Positions 17,272 through 26,004 of a stretch of 64,000 nucleotides of DNA are shown here, piece after piece. This stretch comes from Flavivirga amylovorans (GTDB lineage Bacteria; Bacteroidota; Bacteroidia; Flavobacteriales; Flavobacteriaceae). The translations under genes and the position numbers were made by a program. Position 1 is the first letter of the stretch. Each line of letters opens with the position of its first letter. The notes beneath the pieces were generated by a model. It worked only from the letters and a program-made list of their open reading frames with translations, was not told where the DNA came from and searched no databases. Location of the stretch: assembly GCF_030540875.1 (NCBI RefSeq), contig NZ_JAUOEM010000001.1, forward strand, positions 372,001 through 436,000. Direction: 5' to 3'.

Positions 17272-18150
17272 TTAATTTATGTGTTTTTGTGCTTTATAAG
17301 AAGATCTTACTAAGGCACTACTTTCAACATGACGGAAACCTAATCCAAGTCCGATGTCTTCGTACTCTTTAAATTGATCAGGGTTAATAAATTGTTTTAC
17401 AGGTAAATGTTTTTTACTGGGTTGTAGGTATTGTCCAATAGTAACAACATCAACATCATTTTCTTTAAGGTCATGAAGCGTAGCGATAACTTCTTCTCGG
17501 GTTTCTCCTAAACCAAGCATGATACCTGATTTTGTACGTCTTTGACCTTGTTGTTTTAAATACTTTAAAACGCCCATACTTCTATCGTACTGGGCTTGTA
17601 TACGAACTTCCCGAGTTAGACGTCTAACAGTTTCAATATTATGAGATACAACCTCTGGTGCGACATCAATAATTCTATCTATATGCTTCTCAATACCTTG
17701 AAAATCTGGAATTAAAGTCTCGAGTGTTGTTTCTGGATTCATTCTACGAACAGCTTTAACGGTTTCAGACCACATAATGCTTCCCATATCTTTTAAATCA
17801 TCTCTATCTACGCTTGTTAAAACGGCATGTTTGATTTTCATGATTTTTATAGATCGTGCTACTTTTTCGGGTTCGTCCCAATCTACAGTTTCTGGTCTCC
17901 CGGTTTTTACACCGCAAAAGCCACAAGAACGTGTACAAACATTTCCTAATATCATAAAGGTTGCTGTACCTTCTCCCCAGCATTCACCCATGTTAGGGCA
18001 ACTACCAGACGTGCAAATAGTATTAAGTTTGTATTTGTCAACTAAACCTCTAAGTTCAGTATATTTTTTACCAGTTGGAAGCTTTACACGAAGCCATTTT
18101 GGTTTCGCTTGTCGTTCTGGTAATATATTTGAAACAGTTTCTGAATTCAT
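17272..18150 (-). CDS. lipA: Lipoyl synthase (radical SAM)
   Basis: Inserts two sulphurs into octanoyl-carrier lysines to make lipoate for 2-oxoacid dehydrogenases and the glycine cleavage system. From the ATG at 18150 the protein has 292 residues. The auxiliary cluster cysteines are C46, C51 and C57 ([12 protein letters not shown]) and the radical-SAM triad is C72, C76, C79 (CTRSCGFC). The C-terminal RSSYKA segment with the terminal conserved Ser-Ser is also there. The longer frame from the TTG at 18177 contains the TATCTTTG promoter box, so it cannot be translated from that promoter. Confidence 0.97.
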   Translation of the reverse strand: MNSETVSNILPERQAKPKWLRVKLPTGKKYTELRGLVDKYKLNTICTSGSCPNMGECWGEGTATFMILGNVCTRSCGFCGVKTGRPETVDWDEPEKVARSIKIMKIKHAVLTSVDRDDLKDMGSIMWSETVKAVRRMNPETTLETLIPDFQGIEKHIDRIIDVAPEVVSHNIETVRRLTREVRIQAQYDRSMGVLKYLKQQGQRRTKSGIMLGLGETREEVIATLHDLKENDVDVVTIGQYLQPSKKHLPVKQFINPDQFKEYEDIGLGLGFRHVESSALVRSSYKAQKHIN

Positions 18151-18166
18151 AAATAAAAATAAAGAG

Positions 18167-18174
18167 CAAAGATA
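18167..18174 (-). promoter_or_regulatory. -7 box TATCTTTG of lipA-gap
   Basis: CAAAGATA on the plus strand, an exact TAnnTTTG on the minus strand, 17 bases before the lipA ATG. Confidence 0.62.
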
Positions 18175-18197
18175 CAAATAAAGCTTTTAAAAGTAGC

Positions 18198-19442
18198 CTA
18201 TAAAGTCGTGAGGTACCAGATACTAAATCCAATTAAAAAAGCAATTCCTAACCAGCTTAAAATATGAAGCTGTTTTGATGGTTGCCAATCTTTTGGGGTA
18301 TGTTTACTAGAAATGAGGCGATAATTAATAATAGCGTAAAAAGGAGCCGTAATGAAGGATAAAATAGTAGCTACTTTAATGAGGAACCCCATTTCTGATG
18401 CAAAAAATAAAAAGATACTAATGGTTCCAATGGCTAATAATAGTATCCAAAAGGTATAATTGAATTTTGAAGATGTATTAAAAAGTAATTGTGTGGTTTT
18501 AGACATAGCTCTTGGCGAAGCGTCTAAGGTTGTTAGTGTTGTACTAAACATAGTTGTAAACGCTGCAACACCAATAATTATATAGGCCCAATCTCCTAAA
18601 CTACTTGTGTACATTTTTATTAACTGATTCGAGAAAACTCCTGCAGAATTACTAAATGTCTCACCATTATTAAACATAATTAAGGCACCCAATAAAAGAA
18701 AACCAAAACCTAAAAATATAGTGCTTATATAACCAACATTGAAATCGAATAATGTCGACTTACTGTTGTATTGTTTTGTATTTTTCTTTTTTTCAATACA
18801 CCATAGCGATTGCCATACAGAAACATCTAAAGGAGCAGGCATCCAACCCATGAATGCAATTAAGAAAGTGATCTCTAAAGTGTTGTTTGGTAATATTTGA
18901 GTAAAAGAGATGGTTTTAGAGCTATCTGATAAAGCCATGCAGACAGCAATTATAGTGCTAATTGTTAATGTGATAATGATAATCTTTATTAGCTTATCCA
19001 ATAGTTTATACTTGCCAGCTACTAGTAATGATAAGCATGTAATAGTGATAATAACGGTCCAAATTTTAGTGCTGGTTATAACGTAATTGCCAATTTCGAA
19101 AGCCCCAAAATTATTAAAAAGTGTGGAAGCCAAACCAGCAGTTACAACAGTTACCGCAGTTTGAATAGTAAACATAGTTGCTAGATTTAATACATAGTAG
19201 GTAGCCAAAATGCCTTTTCCTAATTTATTATAGCCATCTAATAGACTTTCTCCTGTTGCAGAAGCATAACGAGGACCAAATTGAAAAAATGGGTATTTAA
19301 ATATATTTACTAAAAGTAGTGCCCAAAGTAATCCTAAACCAAAATCTGCACCAGCACGAGTAGATTGTACTAAGTGTGATACACCAACGGCTGCACCTGC
19401 AAATAATAAGCCTGGACCTAGGTTTTTGAGTTTAACAATCAT
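18198..19442 (-). CDS. Nramp-superfamily transporter lacking the DPGN metal site
   Basis: A 414-residue, roughly 11-helix membrane protein of Nramp layout (LeuT fold). The first helix begins GPGLLFAGAAVGVSHLVQS, where true Nramp transporters have GPGFL...DPGN; the Asp and Asn that bind metal are absent. The sixth helix reads FMGWMPAPLDVSVW, keeping the Met-Pro of the usual MPH motif but not the His. The substrate is therefore uncertain: it may be a different cation, or a non-metal. The stop of the sigma-factor gene touches its start (one-base spacing), so it is the last gene of a four-gene operon. Confidence 0.8.
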   Translation of the reverse strand: MIVKLKNLGPGLLFAGAAVGVSHLVQSTRAGADFGLGLLWALLLVNIFKYPFFQFGPRYASATGESLLDGYNKLGKGILATYYVLNLATMFTIQTAVTVVTAGLASTLFNNFGAFEIGNYVITSTKIWTVIITITCLSLLVAGKYKLLDKLIKIIIITLTISTIIAVCMALSDSSKTISFTQILPNNTLEITFLIAFMGWMPAPLDVSVWQSLWCIEKKKNTKQYNSKSTLFDFNVGYISTIFLGFGFLLLGALIMFNNGETFSNSAGVFSNQLIKMYTSSLGDWAYIIIGVAAFTTMFSTTLTTLDASPRAMSKTTQLLFNTSSKFNYTFWILLLAIGTISIFLFFASEMGFLIKVATILSFITAPFYAIINYRLISSKHTPKDWQPSKQLHILSWLGIAFLIGFSIWYLTTL

Positions 19443-19988
19443 TTATTTTTTTCGAATGATTTCAGCAAGTAATTTTTTTGCGCGGAGTAGTTTTACTTTT
19501 ACATTGTTTATGGGTTCGTCCAATTCTTTGGAGATTTCTTTATAACTTAACTCTCTAAAATAACGCAGATTTATAACCTCTTGATAATGTGGTTTTAGTT
19601 TTTTAATATCTCGTAGCAATTTTGTTAGATGCTGTTCGGTTATTAATTTATCTTCAGGAGAGGGAGATTCATCCAAAATTTGAAAAACATCATCATCATT
19701 TTTAGAGGTCACTTGGGCTATAGAATTTTTTTCTTTTCGAAGTAAATCTATGTGTATATTTTTTGAGATCGTAATTAACCATGTTTTAAATTTAAAATCG
19801 TCGTCAAAAGTTTCAATTTTATCGAACGCTTTAGAAAATGTCTGGATGGTGATATCCTCAGCATCGTTTTCATTTTGAATTCGTTTTAATTGAAAACCAT
19901 ATACATCATCCCAAAAAAGATCTAATAAATAATTAAAGGCTTTCTGGTCGTTTTCTTTTGCACGTTTAATGGCTTCGTTTATTTCCAA
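19443..19988 (-). CDS. ECF-type RNA polymerase sigma factor
   Basis: 181 residues with only regions 2 and 4, the extracytoplasmic-function layout. Region 2 has AEDITIQTFSKAFDKIETF and FKFKTWLITISKN; region 4 has LKPHYQEVINLRYFRELSYKEISKELD and a helix-turn-helix ending NNVKVKLLRAKKLL. No anti-sigma gene is adjacent: its neighbours are a glycosyltransferase (overlap of 10 bases) and the Nramp-like transporter. Control may be through its own expression level. Targets cannot be predicted from the sequence. Confidence 0.9.
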   Translation of the reverse strand: MEINEAIKRAKENDQKAFNYLLDLFWDDVYGFQLKRIQNENDAEDITIQTFSKAFDKIETFDDDFKFKTWLITISKNIHIDLLRKEKNSIAQVTSKNDDDVFQILDESPSPEDKLITEQHLTKLLRDIKKLKPHYQEVINLRYFRELSYKEISKELDEPINNVKVKLLRAKKLLAEIIRKK

Positions 19989-21094
19989 TAATTAGGCTTT
20001 GATATAAGATTGTTTATAAAGATAGTTAATTGTGTTAGAATTAAAAAAACTTCTAGGAATGGTAGTATTACTAACAGATCGTTTTCTTTTAATTTCTTTG
20101 AGGGTGCTCTAAAAATTGAATATTGAATAATAACTCTGAATAAAAATAAAGCTAAAACGATATACCAATTGTGTGTTGTTATAAATAAAGTGATTGCTAA
20201 AATCCAAAATAGTAATTGCGAACTATAAATTAAGGTTAGTAAAATTTTATGCTTTAATTTATAATATCTTGCTGTTGAAATGTGACGTCTTTTTTGTTTA
20301 AACCAGCTTTTAAAAGTCGTTTTTGGAATTGATTTTGTAAAGCCATTTTTTAAAAAACAAATGGACGTGTTTTTTTTGTTTGCTATTTGATTAACAAACA
20401 AGTCGTCATCACCAGAAAGTACTTTCATGTGATTAACAAAGCCATTATTTTTGAAAAAGGTCGTTTTTGTATAAGCTAAATTTCTGCCAACACCCATGTA
20501 AGGTAATCCTAATTTTGCAAAAGAAAAGTAATGCATTGCAGTAACTAATGTTTCATAACGGATGAGTTTGTTTAATAGAGAGTTTTTTATTTTTGAATAG
20601 CCACTATAGCCTAAGACAAGTTGTTTCTCTTTACTAAAATGGCTAGTCATATTTCTAATCCAATATTTAGACACAGGTTTACAGTCGGCATCTGTAAACA
20701 AAAGAAATTCATTTGTAGAAGCTTTAATACCTAATGTTAAGGCGTATTTTTTATTACCCCAAAACGTTTCGTTGCTTCTAACGTTTACAATTTTGATATT
20801 TTTATATTGCTTAGCAAATTGCTCCATAACTTCTAATGTATTATCATTAGATGTGTCGTTTATTAAAACAATTTCAAAGTCTGGATAGTCTTGATTAATT
20901 ATAGAAGGTAAAAAGTTTTGCAAATTTTCAGCTTCATTTTTTGCACAAATGATAACTGAAACATCAATGTTTTTACGACGTTTTTTTTCTTGTTTAAGAA
21001 ACGTAAATCTTGTAAAGAAAAAAAGATAAAAGATTGCTTGAATAATAACTACAACAACGAATGCGTAGAAAATAAAATCAAGAAATACCACCAT
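19979..21094 (-). CDS. Family 2 glycosyltransferase, membrane-bound
   Basis: 371 residues from the ATG at 21094; the longer frame reaching 21262 would overlap the small gene before it and has no support. An N-terminal membrane helix (DFIFYAFVVVVIIQAIFYL) is followed by a GT-A domain: VSVIICAKNEAENLQNFL, INDTSNDNTLE, the DxD motif in LFTDADCKP, and KQKRRHIS in place of the QxxRW motif. Two or three hydrophobic helices end the protein. This is the layout of enzymes that polymerise or transfer sugars onto lipid carriers at the inner membrane. The sugar is unknown. Confidence 0.88.
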   Translation of the reverse strand: MVVFLDFIFYAFVVVVIIQAIFYLFFFTRFTFLKQEKKRRKNIDVSVIICAKNEAENLQNFLPSIINQDYPDFEIVLINDTSNDNTLEVMEQFAKQYKNIKIVNVRSNETFWGNKKYALTLGIKASTNEFLLFTDADCKPVSKYWIRNMTSHFSKEKQLVLGYSGYSKIKNSLLNKLIRYETLVTAMHYFSFAKLGLPYMGVGRNLAYTKTTFFKNNGFVNHMKVLSGDDDLFVNQIANKKNTSICFLKNGFTKSIPKTTFKSWFKQKRRHISTARYYKLKHKILLTLIYSSQLLFWILAITLFITTHNWYIVLALFLFRVIIQYSIFRAPSKKLKENDLLVILPFLEVFLILTQLTIFINNLISKPNYWK

Positions 21095-21101
21095 GAAAAG
21101 A

Positions 21102-21305
21102 TTATGAATGTTGAGGTTCGTTACAATCGCTAAATTGATCTGGAGTTTTTCCACAAAAACCACAGGCTTCACCATCTTTGTTGAGTACTGGGTTTTGACT
21201 TGCGCAAGTACCTGCAAATTTACCATCCTTTTTCGTCCAAATTTTAATGGCGATTCCTGCAATTCCCAGCCCTAATAAAATGATAGTTATTAAAAGAAGT
21301 TTCAT
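21102..21305 (-). CDS. Small membrane-anchored Cys-rich protein
   Basis: 67 residues: an N-terminal hydrophobic helix (LLLITIILLGLGIAGIAIKIW) and a short outer segment with four cysteines in FAGTCASQNP, GEACGFCGK and FSDCNE. The cysteines could bind metal or form disulphides. Small proteins of this design occur widely in flavobacteria and are named only 'membrane or secreted protein'. It is first in the operon with the glycosyltransferase, sigma factor and Nramp-like transporter, and has a ~100-base leader with a TATCTTTG box at 21413-21420. Function unknown. Confidence 0.75.
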   Translation of the reverse strand: MKLLLITIILLGLGIAGIAIKIWTKKDGKFAGTCASQNPVLNKDGEACGFCGKTPDQFSDCNEPQHS

Positions 21306-21412
21306 GTGATACTATTTATTGTTTACCAAAATTCACATACGGTATCTAATAGATTGTTCCTTATCAGGCCATAAGGCTATTTGAAAGATATTCCAATATG
21401 ATTTATTTTTCA

Positions 21413-21420
21413 CAAAGATA
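21413..21420 (-). promoter_or_regulatory. -7 box TATCTTTG for the small protein-GT-sigma-transporter operon
   Basis: CAAAGATA on the plus strand, exact TAnnTTTG on the minus strand. The leader to the ATG would be ~100 bases and contains a small hairpin, CCTTAT-caggcc-ATAAGG, at 21359-21376. Confidence 0.5.
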
Positions 21421-21542
21421 ATGCTTTTCATTAAAAATGATGCTGAATATAGTGATGATATACCTGAAGTGACGAATTGTAATATTTAGTGTCTAAAAGA
21501 ATAATTTGTATATTAAAATACTAACTAATTAAATCAATATTT

Positions 21543-22229
21543 ATGAAAAAATTATTTGCAGAATTTTTTGGAACATTTTGGCTCGTTTTTGGAGGCTGTG
21601 GGAGTGCTGTCTTTGCAGCAGGTTACCCAGAATTAGGAATTGGTTTTGTAGGCGTAGCTCTAGCATTTGGACTTACTGTATTGACTATGGCTTATGCTGT
21701 TGGACATATATCTGGCGGGCATTTTAATCCTGCAGTGTCTCTTGGTTTATGGGCAGGTGGGAAGTTTGCCGCTAAAGATCTACTCGGCTACATTGTAGCT
21801 CAATTAATAGGGGCTGTGGTTGCTGCAGGAGCATTGTATTTAATAGTAACAAACAAATCGGATTTCATTACTGTTGGAGGTTTTGCAGCCAATGGTTATG
21901 GTGACTTATCGCCTGATGGCTATTCTATGACAGCAGCATTAATAACAGAGTTTTTATTAACGGCTTTTTTCTTATTGATAATTTTAGGAAGTACAAACCA
22001 TAGAGCGCCCAAAGGGTTTGCACCTATAGCTATTGGATTAGGTTTAACTTTAATACATTTAATAAGTATACCGATAACAAATACTTCGGTTAACCCAGCA
22101 CGCTCTACAAGTCAGGCATTATTTGCAGAAGGCGCTTTTACATCACAACTTTGGTTGTTTTGGGTAGCACCAATTGCAGGGGCTATAGTTGCGGGTTTCT
22201 TACATAAAGCATTGTTTGAAAAAGAATAA
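21543..22229 (+). CDS. aqpZ: Aquaporin Z
   Basis: Inner-membrane water channel. The 228-residue chain has six membrane helices and both pore-forming half-helices: [10 protein letters not shown] at ~60 and [13 protein letters not shown] at ~186. The Arg after the second NPA and the His in the fifth helix ([19 protein letters not shown]) are the narrow selectivity-filter residues of water-specific members, supporting aquaporin Z over a glycerol channel. It is a single gene ended by a strong two-way terminator. Confidence 0.96.
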   Translation: MKKLFAEFFGTFWLVFGGCGSAVFAAGYPELGIGFVGVALAFGLTVLTMAYAVGHISGGHFNPAVSLGLWAGGKFAAKDLLGYIVAQLIGAVVAAGALYLIVTNKSDFITVGGFAANGYGDLSPDGYSMTAALITEFLLTAFFLLIILGSTNHRAPKGFAPIAIGLGLTLIHLISIPITNTSVNPARSTSQALFAEGAFTSQLWLFWVAPIAGAIVAGFLHKALFEKE

Positions 22230-22241
22230 TTACAGATAGCA

Positions 22242-22274
22242 AAAGCCTTGTTTTAATTATTAAAACAAGGCTTT
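22242..22274. terminator. Bidirectional terminator between aqpZ and the anti-sigma gene
   Basis: AAAGCCTTGTTTTAA and TTAAAACAAGGCTTT form a perfect 15-base stem with a 3-base loop between two convergent genes, with A/T flanks on both sides. Confidence 0.88.
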
Positions 22275-22296
22275 AATTGTGTTTGTTATATTATTT

Positions 22297-23085
22297 TTAT
22301 TGTAAGCTAATCGCTGCAACAGTATTTTCCATAGAAGCAATTGTATTTCCTCCTTTGGGTTCTATAGTAATATTTAATGCAAGTGCATTTTCAGCATAAG
22401 GTATAGACATAAGTTGTCTGTCTGCCTCACTTAATATTCCTAAACTTACCATCTGACCTTGTAAATCAGCCCATATTTGGTAACACTGCTCTTCAGGTAA
22501 TTGAGGTAACGAAACCACATCGATCATTGATGTTTTTTCTTTTGGGTTTATGTAAGCAACTGTTTTTAAATTTTTTGCTCTTTCATTCCCTTTGATGATA
22601 TATTTTTCAGTCTCTGGATTGTTAAGCTTTAATAATTGTCTCATAACATTATCAAGCATCAGATTATTTTTTGCTATATCACTTCGCAAATCAAAAATTT
22701 CATCAACCACAATTTGGTTTTCTTGAGATAATTTTCGTTTTTGAGAATAGAAATGATAAGAGGTGCCAGCAAAAACAAAGGCTACTATACTAGCAGCTAC
22801 CGCAAATTTATACCATGATTTGTATTTCTTTTGCGCATTTAAACTAACAACAGGTTTTTCATCAAGCTCTTCTAAAATATTATTTAAAATGCTTTTCGGT
22901 GCTTCAACAGCATTACTTTTAGCAACAATTTCTAAATTGTATTGCAATGTGTTGTATGCGTTCTGTACTTCTGGGTATTTTGAAATATAAGACTCAACTT
23001 TTTCTGTTTGAGCAGAAGAAGTTTCACCTAGTAGATATTTTTCTAATAGGCCAGAATTTAAAAAAGTAGTTATTTTCTCATTCAT
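22297..23085 (-). CDS. Anti-sigma factor, RskA type
   Basis: 262 residues: an N-terminal cytoplasmic helical domain (LLEKYLLGETSSAQTEKVESYI) of the kind that holds an ECF sigma factor, a membrane helix at ~92-110 (WYKFAVAASIVAFVFAGTSY), a coiled-coil stretch, then the extracellular RskA-like beta domain with QCYQIWADLQGQMVSLGIL. It starts 12 bases after the sigma gene, and together they form a standard membrane-stress switch: regulated proteolysis of this protein would release the sigma factor. The signal is not evident. Confidence 0.9.
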   Translation of the reverse strand: MNEKITTFLNSGLLEKYLLGETSSAQTEKVESYISKYPEVQNAYNTLQYNLEIVAKSNAVEAPKSILNNILEELDEKPVVSLNAQKKYKSWYKFAVAASIVAFVFAGTSYHFYSQKRKLSQENQIVVDEIFDLRSDIAKNNLMLDNVMRQLLKLNNPETEKYIIKGNERAKNLKTVAYINPKEKTSMIDVVSLPQLPEEQCYQIWADLQGQMVSLGILSEADRQLMSIPYAENALALNITIEPKGGNTIASMENTVAAISLQ

Positions 23086-23097
23086 GACGTTACTTAG

Positions 23098-23649
23098 TTA
23101 AGGATTATAAATTTTTTTCAATTCACGTAATCCGATTTTTAATCTCGATTTTATAGTTCCCAGCGGAATATCTAATTCATCACTGGCTTCTTGTTGTGTC
23201 ATACCCTCAAAAAAGAGTGCATTAATCACTATTTGATATTTTTTATCAAGCGTATTTAGATGGGTTCTTATGTCTAAAACATCTTGATTTAATTCATTCG
23301 ATGTTATTTTATATACGGGTGAAGTCTCTATTTGGACTTCTTTACCGCTTTTATTTTTTAGAGACCTAACTTTGTCGATAGCAGTATTGTAAGCAATTCT
23401 ATATAGCCAAGTAAATAATTTAGCTTTGTTAGAATCATATTTTTTTGCATACCTCCATATTTTTACGAAACTTTCCTGTAGTACATCTTGCGCAGTATCA
23501 TCATCCGATATTATTTTTTTTATAACACCGAACAGTGAGTCTGAGTAGCTTTCGTAAAGTAGGGTAATGGCTCTTTTATCGCCATTTTCAAGGAAGTTAA
23601 TTATTTCTTTTTCTGTAGATGAAATCAAGGTTAATTTGGTTTTAACCAT
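23098..23649 (-). CDS. ECF sigma factor (SigK-like, partner of the RskA-type anti-sigma)
   Basis: 183 residues with region 2 (AQDVLQESFVKIWRYAKKYDSNKAKLFTWLYRIAYNTAIDKVR, of which DVLQESF is the core-binding part) and region 4 (TQQEASDELDIPLGTIKSRLK helix-turn-helix). The following gene encodes its likely membrane anti-sigma factor. A near-consensus promoter lies at 23675-23703, with its -33 element overlapping the murB stop. Autoregulation is common for such pairs but not shown here. Confidence 0.93.
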   Translation of the reverse strand: MVKTKLTLISSTEKEIINFLENGDKRAITLLYESYSDSLFGVIKKIISDDDTAQDVLQESFVKIWRYAKKYDSNKAKLFTWLYRIAYNTAIDKVRSLKNKSGKEVQIETSPVYKITSNELNQDVLDIRTHLNTLDKKYQIVINALFFEGMTQQEASDELDIPLGTIKSRLKIGLRELKKIYNP

Positions 23650-23674
23650 AAATTAATATGGCGAGTAATTCTGC

Positions 23675-23703
23675 CAAAGTTAGAAATTTCTTTTTGATTA
23701 CAA
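23675..23703 (-). promoter_or_regulatory. Promoter of the ECF sigma/anti-sigma operon
   Basis: On the minus strand: TTG (23703-23701), an 18-base spacer, then TAACTTTG (23682-23675). This is close to the Bacteroidota consensus TTG-N19-TAnnTTTG, 26 bases before the ATG. Confidence 0.7.
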
Positions 23704-24711
23704 TATATTTACTTCAGCTTCAATAGAAATATCAAAAAGTCTCTTAACCGTTTTTTGTATTAATTTTGAAAGGTCTAAAATGTCTGATCCCTTTGCATTT
23801 CCATAGTTAACAAGTACAAGAGCTTGTTTTTTATGCACGCCATAATTACCAAACTGTTTGCCTTTAAAACCTGCTTTTTCAATAAGCCAACCCGCAGGAA
23901 CCTTGACTTCGCTTTCTGAAATAGGGTAACTTGGAATGTCTGAGAAATTTTGTGACAATTTATCGAAATTCGATTTTGAAATCACTGGATTTTTGAAAAA
24001 ACTACCGCTATTTCCAATTTCTTTAGGGTTTGGTAATTTACTTTCTCTAATAGCAATTACTGCCTTTGAAACCTCTTGAATGGTTGGTTTCGTAACATGC
24101 ATTGTTTCTAGTTGAGAAGCAATAGCCCCATAATTTATATGGAGTTTATGGTTCTTTTTACTAAGAATGAATGTAACGCTGGTTATAATATATTTTCCTT
24201 TAGCATGTTGCTTAAAAATGGAATTTCTATAACCAAAATCGCAGTCCGTTTTTGTAAACGTTTCTATCGTTTTAGTTTCTAAAGATAATGCCTCGCATGA
24301 TACAAAAGTGTCTTTTAATTCAACACCATAAGCTCCAATATTCTGGATGGGGGCAGTACCGACATTCCCAGGGATTAGAGATAAATTTTCAATACCACCA
24401 AAATCATTACTTATACACCAAAGTACAAACTCGTGCCAATTCTCACCTGCACAAGCTTTAATCGTTACAAAATCATCATTTTCAGAAATAATTTCAATGC
24501 CTTTTAGATTGATGTGAATAACAAGGCCTTTAAAATCTTTGGTAAGCAACATATTACTGCCCCCACCTAAAATAAGTTTGTTAGGATACTCTTTAAGAGC
24601 CAAAACTTGTTTTAATTCGTCAATATTAGAAACAGAAATAAAAAAACTAGCCAAGACGTCAATACCGAAAGTATTGTATGGTTTTAAAGATATGTTCTCT
24701 TTTATATGCAC
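23698..24711 (-). CDS. murB: UDP-N-acetylmuramate dehydrogenase
   Basis: Reduces UDP-GlcNAc-enolpyruvate to UDP-MurNAc in peptidoglycan synthesis. 337 residues, type I length. FAD-binding segments LGGGSNMLL and LIPGNVGTAPIQNIGAYGVE are present. The catalytic serine is in NSGSFFKNPV, and GWLIEKAGFKGK follows with the type I substrate loop. Its ATG overlaps the stop of the aminotransferase gene by one base, so the two are translated together. Confidence 0.97.
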   Translation of the reverse strand: MHIKENISLKPYNTFGIDVLASFFISVSNIDELKQVLALKEYPNKLILGGGSNMLLTKDFKGLVIHINLKGIEIISENDDFVTIKACAGENWHEFVLWCISNDFGGIENLSLIPGNVGTAPIQNIGAYGVELKDTFVSCEALSLETKTIETFTKTDCDFGYRNSIFKQHAKGKYIITSVTFILSKKNHKLHINYGAIASQLETMHVTKPTIQEVSKAVIAIRESKLPNPKEIGNSGSFFKNPVISKSNFDKLSQNFSDIPSYPISESEVKVPAGWLIEKAGFKGKQFGNYGVHKKQALVLVNYGNAKGSDILDLSKLIQKTVKRLFDISIEAEVNIL

Positions 24712-25901
24712 TAATTATTATAAGCTTTTAAAGCTTCTTTTAAAATATTAACAGCTTTTATTAGGCTTTCTTTTTTAAGTACGTAAGCAATGCGTATTTG
24801 GTTTAGGCCAACTCCAGGTGTGGAGTAAAAACCACCAGCAGGAGCAACCATAATAGTTTCTCCATTAACATCGAAATATTCTAAAATCCACTGGGCAAAA
24901 TCATCAGAATTTTTTACAGGGAGTTCTACAATACAATAAAAAGCACCTTTTGGTTTTGCTACTCTAACACCATCTATTTTTTGTAATTCAGAAATCAAAG
25001 TATTTCTTCTTTCTACATATTCTTCAATAACATCATCAAAATAGCTTTGTGGTGTTTCAAGTGCAGCTTCACTAGCGATTTGTGCTAGTGTTGGAGGACT
25101 TAAACGAGCTTGAGCAAATTTTAAAACTGTTTGTATAAGTGTTTTGTTTTTAGATACTAGACATCCAACTCTTGCTCCACACATGCTATATCTCTTAGAA
25201 ACAGAATCAATCATAATGGCATGATCTTCGAGTCCTGTTTCTTGCATAATAGAATAATGTGTGTTTCCGTCGTATGCGAATTCTCTGTAAACTTCGTCAG
25301 CAATTAAAAATAAATCGTGTTTTTTAACAATAGCTGCTAGTTTTTGTATTTCTTCTTTAGAATATAGATAACCAGTAGGGTTTCCTGGGTTACAAATTAA
25401 AATAGCCTTGGTTTTAGGCGTAATTAATTTTTCAAATTCCTCGATAGGAGGTAAGGCGAAATTATTTTCAATCTTAGAAATTACTGGTACTACTTTTACT
25501 CCAGAAGCTGTCGAAAATCCATTGTAATTAGCATAAAATGGCTCAGGGATAATAATTTCATCATCGATATCCATAATACTGCCAAAAGCAAAAAGAAGTG
25601 CTTCGCTACCACCAGTTGTTACTACAATATCATTATGAGTAACATCAATATTGTGTTTAGAATAATACTTCGAAATTTTTTGTCTATATAATTCAGATCC
25701 TTCAGATCTTGAATATGCTATGATGTCTATATTACTGTTCTTTACTGCTTGTAGAGCAATTTCAGGAGTTTTAATATCTGGTTGTCCAATATTTAAATAA
25801 TAAATACTTTTCCCCTTTTTTACAGCTTCTTCAGCATAAGGAACTAATTTACGTATGGGAGATGCAGGCATTAGCTGCCCTTTTTTTGATATTGTTGGCA
25901 T
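24711..25901 (-). CDS. Class I/II aminotransferase (aspartate-type)
   Basis: PLP-dependent transaminase, 396 residues from the ATG at 25901. YLNIGQPD, the cofactor segment NPGNPTGYLYSKEE, DEVYREF and the PLP lysine in SVSKRYSMCGARVG are all in place. A C-terminal Arg (NQIRIAYVL) binds the substrate carboxylate. The substrate is not readable from sequence; aspartate is usual for this subgroup. The longer frame starts at a TTG at 25922 inside a CAACTTTG sequence that resembles the -7 promoter box, so the internal ATG is preferred. Confidence 0.9.
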   Translation of the reverse strand: MPTISKKGQLMPASPIRKLVPYAEEAVKKGKSIYYLNIGQPDIKTPEIALQAVKNSNIDIIAYSRSEGSELYRQKISKYYSKHNIDVTHNDIVVTTGGSEALLFAFGSIMDIDDEIIIPEPFYANYNGFSTASGVKVVPVISKIENNFALPPIEEFEKLITPKTKAILICNPGNPTGYLYSKEEIQKLAAIVKKHDLFLIADEVYREFAYDGNTHYSIMQETGLEDHAIMIDSVSKRYSMCGARVGCLVSKNKTLIQTVLKFAQARLSPPTLAQIASEAALETPQSYFDDVIEEYVERRNTLISELQKIDGVRVAKPKGAFYCIVELPVKNSDDFAQWILEYFDVNGETIMVAPAGGFYSTPGVGLNQIRIAYVLKKESLIKAVNILKEALKAYNN

Positions 25902-25919
25902 TGATGATATATTATGCTG

Positions 25920-25927
25920 CAAAGTTG
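25920..25927 (-). promoter_or_regulatory. Weak -7-like box CAACTTTG before the aminotransferase-murB unit
   Basis: The minus strand reads CAACTTTG, one base off TAnnTTTG, 18 bases before the ATG at 25901. The spacing matches other promoters in this window. Confidence 0.4.
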
Positions 25928-26004
25928 AGAAAATTATCTTAAAGTTTTTTTAAAAAACTAGACTAAATAATCAAGTTAATCTAAAAGATTCGTAAATTCA
26001 TTTT

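Noticed and set aside
21095-21262. 56-codon N-terminal extension of the glycosyltransferase
   Set aside because: It overlaps most of the small Cys-rich gene in another frame; the ATG at 21094 precedes a normal membrane helix.
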